NCBI GenBank assembly: GCA_023441965.1
Contig: JAEZNB010000044.1
Span: forward strand, 1-37,523
Length of the DNA stretch: 37,523 bases
Source of the DNA: Bacillota bacterium
GTDB lineage: Bacteria; Bacillota; Clostridia; Lachnospirales; Lachnospiraceae
Reading direction: 5' to 3'
Below are positions 32,499 to 37,523 of this stretch, piece by piece. The notes below the pieces were generated by a model that saw only the letters and a program-made list of their open reading frames with translations, was not told where the DNA came from and searched no databases. Both the position numbers and the translations under genes were made by a program. The stretch's first letter is position 1; each line of letters starts with the position of its first letter.

Positions 32499-34790
32499 CT
32501 ATTTTATCCAAATTCCGGCAGTAATTACAGTCATATCATCTTCCGGAGAATAATTACTCTGTGACAGAACCGCATCCAGAATCCGGTTGGCAATCTCTTG
32601 TGGATTGATGCTCTTCATCTCACTGATCAGCCGTTCCATGAAAGCCTCCTTATTCTCCTCTCTGATGGAATCCAGGACCCCATCTGTTACCATGATGATA
32701 ATATCCCCCTCATACAGCTTCTTCGTCACCGCATCAAAATCCACACTTCCTAGCATACCGATGGGCAGGGTAGTGGAGCTGATGGTCTCCACCCAGTGAT
32801 CACGCTTGATAAAGGCCGACGCTGCTCCAATCTTGGTAAATTCGCACATACCGGTAAAGAGATTGATTCTTCCGATGTCAATCGTGGTTAAGCTCTGCTT
32901 GTCCGCCTTCAGTACCAGACTGGAATTGATCAGCCTGATGGCAGTCTCTGTTTGGAACCCGGCTTCAACCAGCTGCTCCAACAGACCGATGACAGTCTCG
33001 CTCTCCTGACCGGCTTCCGCTCCCGTCCCCATACCATCCGACAGAGCAAGCATGAAATCACCGCTTTCCAGCTTCATGAGGGAGAAGCTATCCCCTGATA
33101 CCTCCTCCTTCATCGCTCTGGCTACTCCGGTCAGGACCTTAAATTTTGTATCCTCAAGGAAGGTATAAGAATCATAGTCCCTGGACAGTACGGTTTTTGA
33201 GGCATCCGAAACCCGGAACCTGATGCCCAGGGCCTCTCCGATCAGACCTGCCACCTCCTTGGCGGTAACACACCTCCCTCTTGAGGCAGCCCCCTGGAGG
33301 TAGACCTCCTTTCTCTTATCATTGCGTTCCAGGACGGATATGCTCTTCACCCGAATATGTCCGGCATTCAGTCTCCGGCGCAGCAGCTCTTCCTCTGTCT
33401 TTAGCTGTAAGGCTGTGCTATAGATATCACCTGTGATATTCCGGATCGATTGGGATACCTCCTTCAGTTGGTCGGCGATTACTTCCCTGTTTTCAGCGAT
33501 TCGTTTACTCCAGACATGATTTAGCTTCATGATCTCAAAGCCTCTGTTGGTCTCCTGAAGGAAGCGGTCAGCACAGATACAGGTATCCAGAAAAGGCTGG
33601 GGAATATCCTCCCTCTGTATAAAACCGTTCTTCTCGGCTATTTCAAACATGCAGCAGGCTGACTGATAGGTTTCCGTGAAATGATCCTCCCAGCACAGAC
33701 TGCATTTATCACAGTTCTTACACAGCTTCTCGGAGATATCCTCAAAGAGATAGTTCAGCTCCTTCTGCTTCCATATGGTCTGCTTCTCGGTTATGGACTC
33801 CAGGGTTTTGGACAGCTTCAGAAAGGAATCAGAGAATACCCTCATCCTGGAGGTTGCGATATTCTTCAAATTCAGGGAAATCAGGGACTCCTTGCCCCCC
33901 TCTCCCTCAGGAGCATCTATTCGATAGGTAATGCTATGGGGTAAGAGAAGGAAAATAAGAATAGCCGAGGCTAAGGCCCCACCATCCCGAACACTTAGCG
34001 CCATATCCTCATAGATCAGACCGCCCACACCTGCACATAGGGCATAGACAATCGCCGTCGGAATCCTGCCTAGCTCGCGGAAGGCAGCTGTGACTACTCC
34101 CATCAGGGTATAGATGCCGATTCCCGACAGGGGAGCACCGCGCAGGGTCAAGGCGAAGCCTGCTACGGCTCCGGCCACGGTCCCCTGCCCGACGCCGTAT
34201 TTATAAGTAAAAAAGAGAATCAGAAAGAAGACTGCTGTCTCAACAGGTGCAAGGCCTTGCCCTCCGAATTCAGGGACAGCATAGAGGAAGACAGCGACCA
34301 GAAAGGCTAGGCTGACCATTTGCTCATTACTGATTTTATAGTTCCTGTCCTCACGCAGCAGGAAAGCAGTTCCGCTGCCAAAAATCACTGCAGAGATATA
34401 GGCAATGATAGACTCAAGGGCTGCAAGCGCAATATATTCAGCTGCCCAGCCCACAGAGGCCGCCTCAATCAGGGAGAAGAAGCCCAATAGGACAGAGGGC
34501 AGGGCATAAAGAACGGATCTGGAGATATTCCTATCCTTCAGCAGCGGTGTCTCCAGCAGGACCACGGAGGCCACCAGGGTCAGCAGATACTTTAGAGCCA
34601 CGGCAAATGGCAACACACTGTAGACACCTCCAAGTACCGCAAAAAAAAGCAGCCCCCCTCCGCCGGCCCTCTCAAGGTAAGCCGCAGTAAAAATACCGAC
34701 TGCAAGGGGATCCATCTGAAAGAATACCGCCCTTGCGATTACAAATCCAAGAAAATAAACTAAAACTGCTCTGATACGTAATAGTTTCAT
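32499..34790 (-). CDS. spoIIE: Stage II sporulation protein E (SpoIIE phosphatase)
   Basis: This 763-residue protein dephosphorylates SpoIIAA to release sigma-F in the forespore and acts at the polar septum. About ten membrane segments fill residues 1-300. A central region (~300-550) includes a cysteine cluster CKNCDKCSLCWEDHF. The C-terminal PP2C domain (~555-763) has metal-binding aspartates in LALSDGMGTGAEAG and MVTDGVLDSI. It is slightly shorter than B. subtilis SpoIIE (827). AAAAGGAG lies ten bases before the ATG. Its promoter has the Spo0A-type 21-bp spacer. The tilS gene begins 34 bp after its stop. Confidence 0.95.
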   Translation of the reverse strand: MKLLRIRAVLVYFLGFVIARAVFFQMDPLAVGIFTAAYLERAGGGGLLFFAVLGGVYSVLPFAVALKYLLTLVASVVLLETPLLKDRNISRSVLYALPSVLLGFFSLIEAASVGWAAEYIALAALESIIAYISAVIFGSGTAFLLREDRNYKISNEQMVSLAFLVAVFLYAVPEFGGQGLAPVETAVFFLILFFTYKYGVGQGTVAGAVAGFALTLRGAPLSGIGIYTLMGVVTAAFRELGRIPTAIVYALCAGVGGLIYEDMALSVRDGGALASAILIFLLLPHSITYRIDAPEGEGGKESLISLNLKNIATSRMRVFSDSFLKLSKTLESITEKQTIWKQKELNYLFEDISEKLCKNCDKCSLCWEDHFTETYQSACCMFEIAEKNGFIQREDIPQPFLDTCICADRFLQETNRGFEIMKLNHVWSKRIAENREVIADQLKEVSQSIRNITGDIYSTALQLKTEEELLRRRLNAGHIRVKSISVLERNDKRKEVYLQGAASRGRCVTAKEVAGLIGEALGIRFRVSDASKTVLSRDYDSYTFLEDTKFKVLTGVARAMKEEVSGDSFSLMKLESGDFMLALSDGMGTGAEAGQESETVIGLLEQLVEAGFQTETAIRLINSSLVLKADKQSLTTIDIGRINLFTGMCEFTKIGAASAFIKRDHWVETISSTTLPIGMLGSVDFDAVTKKLYEGDIIIMVTDGVLDSIREENKEAFMERLISEMKSINPQEIANRILDAVLSQSNYSPEDDMTVITAGIWIK

Positions 34791-34840
34791 ATTGCTTCCG
34801 CTCCTTTTGCTTCCAGTGTCGCATCAATGTACGTGCTGTT

Positions 34841-34873
34841 ATTATAGGCAGTAGCAATTGAAATCTTTGTCAA
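34841..34873 (-). promoter_or_regulatory. spoIIE promoter, Spo0A-type with 21-bp spacer
   Basis: A perfect TTGACA (34868-34873) and a perfect TATAAT (34841-34846) are separated by 21 bp (34847-34867), about 50 bp before the ATG. The B. subtilis spoIIE promoter is known for the same spacing and needs phosphorylated Spo0A. Two Spo0A-box-like sequences lie close: TTTGTCAAAT (34866-34875, plus strand) and CTTGTCAATAAG (about 34898-34909, minus strand). Confidence 0.7.
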
Positions 34874-35001
34874 ATATCCTCCCCCGAAACAAAAAACTTA
34901 TTGACAAGAATTCCTTAGAAACTCTGATTCTATCGAATGTAGGAGCCTCAAGCCGTTTAAGACCCTAAAAATCAAATCCCTCCAAAAATAAATTAAGACG
35001 C

Positions 35002-35028
35002 AAAAAAAGGGCTGTTTCCACAACCCTT
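35002..35028 (-). terminator. Terminator behind tRNA-Met
   Basis: AAGGGCTGT (35007-35015) and ACAACCCTT (35020-35028) pair with one mismatch. The minus strand continues with seven T. It begins 7 bases after the tRNA and separates it from spoIIE. Confidence 0.75.
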
Positions 35029-35034
35029 ATTCAA

Positions 35035-35108
35035 TAGCGAAGGACGGATTTGAACCGCCGACACTGCGGGTATGAACCGCATGCTCTCGCCAACTGAGCT
35101 ACTTCGCC
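35035..35108 (-). tRNA. tRNA-Met (CAT), elongator type
   Basis: A 74-base cloverleaf: acceptor GGCGAAG/CTTCGCT with a G-U first pair and discriminator A, D arm GCTC/GAGC, anticodon stem TGCGG/CCGCA with loop TTCATAC (anticodon CAT), T arm GGCGG/CCGTC with TTCAAAT. The CCA end is not encoded. The G1-U72 pair and A73 match B. subtilis elongator tRNA-Met rather than initiator tRNA. The lysidine-modified isoleucine tRNA also has CAT and is the main alternative. Its place between divIC and spoIIE is conserved in B. subtilis. Confidence 0.93.
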
Positions 35109-35170
35109 AAAGTGACGAATTTCATTATATCTGCTTTCTGAATTCTTGTCAATGGTAAAATTACCTGCTG

Positions 35171-35455
35171 CTATTTCTCCTCCCGTTTGAAAAGAATCTC
35201 ATAGTCATAAACGAGTCCCAGCTTCTCACGGGCAATTTCCTCAACATATTTTTTTGTCTGAACATAGGCCTCATAATTCTTAATATCTGTTCTTCTTTCT
35301 TCCTCCTCCCGGATCAGGGATTCCAGATTGGATCTCTTTGCCATCAGAGTCCTCTTCTCCTTTTCCAGGTCTACCTTTCCGTATGCCACGATCCCGCAGA
35401 TACTAAGAACAAAAAACGCTATGATTCCGATGCCTGTCCTCTTTCTTCTTCTCAT
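35171..35455 (-). CDS. divIC: Septum formation initiator, DivIC/FtsB family
   Basis: A small bitopic division protein of about 94 residues. It has a basic head (MRRRKRTG), one membrane segment (IGIIAFFVLSICGIVAYG), a coiled coil (LEKEKRTLMAKRSNLESLIR) and the family end KKYVEEIAREKLGLVYDYEI. It works with FtsL and DivIB/FtsQ in the divisome. An ATG at 35467 directly touches AGGAG, so the ATG at 35455 is the more likely start, though its spacing (12) is long. Confidence 0.88.
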   Translation of the reverse strand: MRRRKRTGIGIIAFFVLSICGIVAYGKVDLEKEKRTLMAKRSNLESLIREEEERRTDIKNYEAYVQTKKYVEEIAREKLGLVYDYEILFKREEK

Positions 35456-35502
35456 TGCCTGTCCCATCTCCTAAGCTGGAAGCTCCGGCAGAATATCTGA
35501 AG

Positions 35503-36159
35503 CTAATCTCTTCCTGCCGTCCTTCTCTTACCAATTGAGCCCGCTCTGTGAACCACCGGTCTTCGATATGCTTTGACTGCCTGCCTCGGCTCCGCTGCAG
35601 GAGGCTTCGCCTTACCCTTCGCTTCTGCCTTCCTGCTTCTTACCTCGGCTCTTTTTGCAGCTCTTCGCTCCAACCGCCCGCTTCTTTTCGCAAGATATCT
35701 CTCACGCCTCTTATTCAAGGCTATTCTAACTGATTTTGCTGTTTTTTTCAATTGGTAATAAAGCTTAGCGAAGATTCTTCTTAATTTCGACAGCACAAAC
35801 CGAAGCACCCCTTTTATTCTGTTCAGAAGGATGCGAATCGGTCGCAGGATCAGAAGCAGGGCTTTGGTCATCCACTTTACTAAGAGCTCGCTGAAGATAA
35901 AATGATAAAGGGTCATACCGATTCCCATCCCCATAACGGAGAAGCCGCGGATCGTCCCGTTGTTCATCGTATAAATCATTGCAAAGATAAAGAGACTGGC
36001 AATCACCCAGAATAGGAGATCCTCAATCGCCAGGACGAGCCCATTATGCGCGATCAGCCTCCGAAAAATCCGCAGAAGATCATAGGCCAGTAAAATCAGT
36101 ACTCCCCAGAGGATCGAAATCAGAAAGAATTGCAGTTCTACCGTAATCGCTTCATTCAT
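35503..36159 (-). CDS. yabQ: Spore cortex protein YabQ
   Basis: This 218-residue protein is needed for spore cortex formation and located in the outer forespore membrane in B. subtilis. Four membrane segments fill residues ~5-115 (ELQFFLISILWGVLILLAYD, LLFWVIASLFIFAMIY, GFSVMGMGIGMTLYHFIFSE). The remaining ~100 residues are very rich in Arg, Lys and Ala (about 40% basic), longer than in B. subtilis YabQ and presumably cytoplasmic. It starts 9 bp after yabP and is expected to be under sigma-E control, by analogy only. Confidence 0.9.
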   Translation of the reverse strand: MNEAITVELQFFLISILWGVLILLAYDLLRIFRRLIAHNGLVLAIEDLLFWVIASLFIFAMIYTMNNGTIRGFSVMGMGIGMTLYHFIFSELLVKWMTKALLLILRPIRILLNRIKGVLRFVLSKLRRIFAKLYYQLKKTAKSVRIALNKRRERYLAKRSGRLERRAAKRAEVRSRKAEAKGKAKPPAAEPRQAVKAYRRPVVHRAGSIGKRRTAGRD

Positions 36160-36168
36160 ACAGGCCTC

Positions 36169-36456
36169 CTATTTGAAAAGCCTGCCAAATAATGATTCTC
36201 CCGATTTGCCATAATTTGCGTTATCCGAATAGGTTAAGCTGTCAATCCTTCCGTCAATATCCACCTCACCCTTTTCCAAGGTCAGACGGTTTACATGAAG
36301 CTCCTGACCGCGAATCATCAGGATCCCCTGTTCCGTCTGAAGCAACACTTCTCCGGCATCAAAGGAGAGCACATCATTGACACCGGTTACTGCTGCTGAT
36401 TTTCTTGCATTAATATTCAGCCTATGACCCTTCAGAATTTGTTGTCTTTCTTCCAT
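36169..36456 (-). CDS. yabP: Sporulation protein YabP
   Basis: This 95-residue YabP/YqfC-family protein has the core VTGVNDVLSFDAGEVLLQTE, ILMIRGQELHVNRLTLEKGE and VDIDGRIDSLTYSD. It is needed for spore cortex or coat assembly with YabQ. The frame is open 17 codons upstream, but GAGGAGG before the ATG at 36456 decides the start. It is cotranscribed with yabQ. Confidence 0.92.
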   Translation of the reverse strand: MEERQQILKGHRLNINARKSAAVTGVNDVLSFDAGEVLLQTEQGILMIRGQELHVNRLTLEKGEVDIDGRIDSLTYSDNANYGKSGESLFGRLFK

Positions 36457-36555
36457 AAATAAGCCTCCTCGTAATTTACTAAAAAGAGCCGGTCGGTTTA
36501 GACCCAAGCTTTATCTTTTTAAGTATATGAGGAGAGTTTTAACTTAATGACGGTT

Positions 36556-36795
36556 TTAAAGATACTTAATGAGCTCCTTTGCCTCGTCCTTCCTGACAGT
36601 TTCCTGAACATCCAATACCTCTACCTTAACTGCTTTGGTACCGAAGCCGATCTCTATGATGTCACCCTCCTTCACGGTAGAGGAGGCTTTCGCCGGTTTT
36701 CCGTTGATCGTCACCCTTCCTGCATCACAGGCCTCATTTGCGACTGTCCTGCGTTTGATCAGTCTGGATACCTTTAAGAATTTGTCTAATCTCAT
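36556..36795 (-). CDS. rqcP: S4-domain ribosome quality control factor RqcP
   Basis: This 79-residue protein is essentially a single S4 RNA-binding domain: MRLDKFLKVSRLIKRRTVAN, then CDAGRVTINGKPAKASSTVK and EGDIIEIGFGTKAVKVEVL. It corresponds to B. subtilis YabO (now RqcP), which works with RqcH to add alanine tails to peptides on stalled 50S subunits. RqcP and the ribosome-splitting MutS2 are both encoded in this window. GAAAGG lies nine bases before the ATG. A terminator precedes it, so it starts a new transcript after hup. Confidence 0.92.
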   Translation of the reverse strand: MRLDKFLKVSRLIKRRTVANEACDAGRVTINGKPAKASSTVKEGDIIEIGFGTKAVKVEVLDVQETVRKDEAKELIKYL

Positions 36796-36818
36796 ATGAA
36801 TTTCCTTTCTATAGACGC

Positions 36819-36876
36819 TAAAAAGGCTGTTTTAAACACCCTACACCCCATAGAGATCCGGAATTTAAAACAGCCT
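36819..36876 (-). terminator. Terminator of hup
   Basis: AGGCTGTTTTAAA (36824-36836) and TTTAAAACAGCCT (36864-36876) form a perfect 13-bp stem with a 27-base loop, followed on the minus strand by a T run. It lies 20 bp after the hup stop codon. Confidence 0.8.
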
Positions 36877-36895
36877 CTTTTGTTTTAATTAACAA

Positions 36896-37171
36896 CTATG
36901 CGTTAATAACGTCCTTTAAAGCCTTACCTGCTTTGAACTTAGGTGCTTTAGAAGCAGCGATTGTCATAGGAGCGTTGGTTAAAGGATTTCTTCCTGTTCT
37001 AGCCGGTCTCTCAGCTACTTCAAATGTTCCAAAGCCAACTAACTGAACCTTCTCACCCTTGGTTAATTCCTCTGTAACCACATCAATGAAAGCCTTTAAA
37101 GCCTTCTCGGAATCCTTCTTAGAAAAATCTGTTTTCTCTGCAATAGCTGCAACTAATTCTGCTTTGTTCAT
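36896..37171 (-). CDS. hup: DNA-binding protein HU
   Basis: This 91-residue histone-like protein bends and compacts DNA. It has MNKAELVAAIAEKTDFSKKD, VQLVGFGTFEVAERPARTGR, the DNA-gripping arm with NPLTNAPMTIAASKAPKFKA, and GKALKDVIN. Length is standard. GAGGAGG lies six bases before the ATG at 37171, and the frame's further upstream codons belong to the leader. Its leader and first 14 codons are present a second time 295 bp upstream, in a broken copy. Confidence 0.97.
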   Translation of the reverse strand: MNKAELVAAIAEKTDFSKKDSEKALKAFIDVVTEELTKGEKVQLVGFGTFEVAERPARTGRNPLTNAPMTIAASKAPKFKAGKALKDVINA

Positions 37172-37228
37172 GGATTTTCCTCCTCTAAAGTATTTGTTAT
37201 AATATAATCTGACGATTATTTTACCTCC
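37128..37228 (-). repeat. 101-bp direct repeat, inner copy
   Basis: Covers the first 14 codons of hup, its ribosome site and leader, and the last codons of the mazG tail. It matches 37423-37523 at 99 of 101 positions. The two differences are in hup codons (GTT/GTA, GCT/GCG) and are both synonymous. Confidence 0.95.
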
Positions 37229-37422
37229 CGCCATAAATCATCCAACTCCATGGGGGAAAGCTCGCATAGACTAAGGCCCTTGCTCTCCGCTAGAACAAAG
37301 ACATCTACAAATCTATTTATAAACTTATTAGTGGAATTTGTCAAGGAATTTTCTGCATTTACGTGCAAAAAGCGAGATAAATTAATCATTGAAAACATTA
37401 CATCACCAAATTCCTCATCAAT
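37216..37422 (-). pseudogene. mazG: C-terminal fragment of MazG
   Basis: The minus-strand frame reads RIDEEFGDVMFSMINLSRFL, HVNAENSLTNSTNKFINRFV and ends ELSPMELDDLWREVK-stop. These are the last ~68 residues of a MazG nucleoside-triphosphate pyrophosphohydrolase (EEFGD is a metal-binding motif of the family). It is joined at ACAGA to the start of a second hup copy, in a different frame, so no complete mazG is present here. A full copy may lie beyond the right edge. Confidence 0.8.
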
Positions 37423-37466
37423 TCTGTTTTCTCTGCAATCGCTGCTACTAATTCTGCTTTGTTCAT
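37398..37466 (-). pseudogene. Truncated second hup start
   Basis: With an intact GAGGAGG ribosome site, this frame reads MNKAELVAAIAEKTE, then leaves HU sequence (LMRNLVM-stop) as it enters mazG DNA in another frame. A 22-residue peptide could be made. It is the fusion point of the 295-bp tandem structure. Confidence 0.8.
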
Positions 37467-37523
37467 GGATTTTCCTCCTCTAAAGTATTTGTTATAATAT
37501 AATCTGACGATTATTTTACCTCC
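37423..37523 (-). repeat. 101-bp direct repeat, outer copy
   Basis: Second copy of 37128-37228. It runs to the last base of the window, so its true length is unknown. Its final bases (GGAGGTAAAATAATCG on the minus strand) match the end of mazG, suggesting another mazG end just outside. Confidence 0.93.

Overview
The window looks like a chromosomal segment of a spore-forming Clostridia species, most likely Lachnospiraceae. The evidence is spoIIE, yabP and yabQ, strong AGGAGG-type ribosome binding sites, clostridial protein types (VanW family, CheX, YhaM, a PF06541 membrane protein), and the conserved order mazG - rqcP - yabP - yabQ - divIC - tRNA-Met - spoIIE - tilS - hpt - ftsH known from Bacillus subtilis and relatives. 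Most of it is ordinary housekeeping sequence of moderate GC. The exception is an AT-rich accessory island at about 1.8-5.2 kb.

Left part (1-5230): the end of a DUF4363 gene, an MFS-LuxR fusion regulator, and then the island. On the minus strand the island holds a decayed O-methyltransferase remnant, a frameshifted DNA-glycosylase-like gene, a SUKH (SMI1/KNR4) gene, a serine-recombinase stump and an unrecognised 268-residue gene. Two diverged copies of a ~228-bp non-coding element lie in direct orientation in the island. Each carries four 20-bp motifs at 30/30/~40-bp steps, and each lies just upstream of a cargo gene. This repeat-recombinase-cargo arrangement is the strongest candidate here for something undescribed.

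Middle part (5231-28100): rlmD-type 23S rRNA methyltransferase, yhaM, an HtrA-like protein that has lost catalytic residues, an L,D-transpeptidase, mutS2 with a response regulator/histidine kinase pair, a ferredoxin-type aldo/keto reductase, trmL, cheX, an Lrp-type regulator with an aminotransferase, an AIR-synthase-like protein, a VanW protein, a 32-residue membrane peptide gene, nth, a B12-binding radical SAM protein, a DUF2156 protein and a PF06541 membrane protein. Three imperfect ~60-bp tandem repeats separate the radical SAM gene from nth.

Right part (28506-37523): a minus-strand sporulation and housekeeping block comprising hup, rqcP, yabP, yabQ, divIC, tRNA-Met, spoIIE, tilS, hpt and ftsH. 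The spoIIE promoter has the unusual 21-bp spacer of Spo0A-activated promoters. At the right edge a 101-bp stretch (end of mazG, hup leader and first hup codons) is present twice. The outer copy is a truncated hup fused to a mazG tail. This is either a tandem rearrangement or an assembly effect at the sequence end.

Promoters and terminators below were read by eye. Family names rest on recognised motifs, not on database searches.
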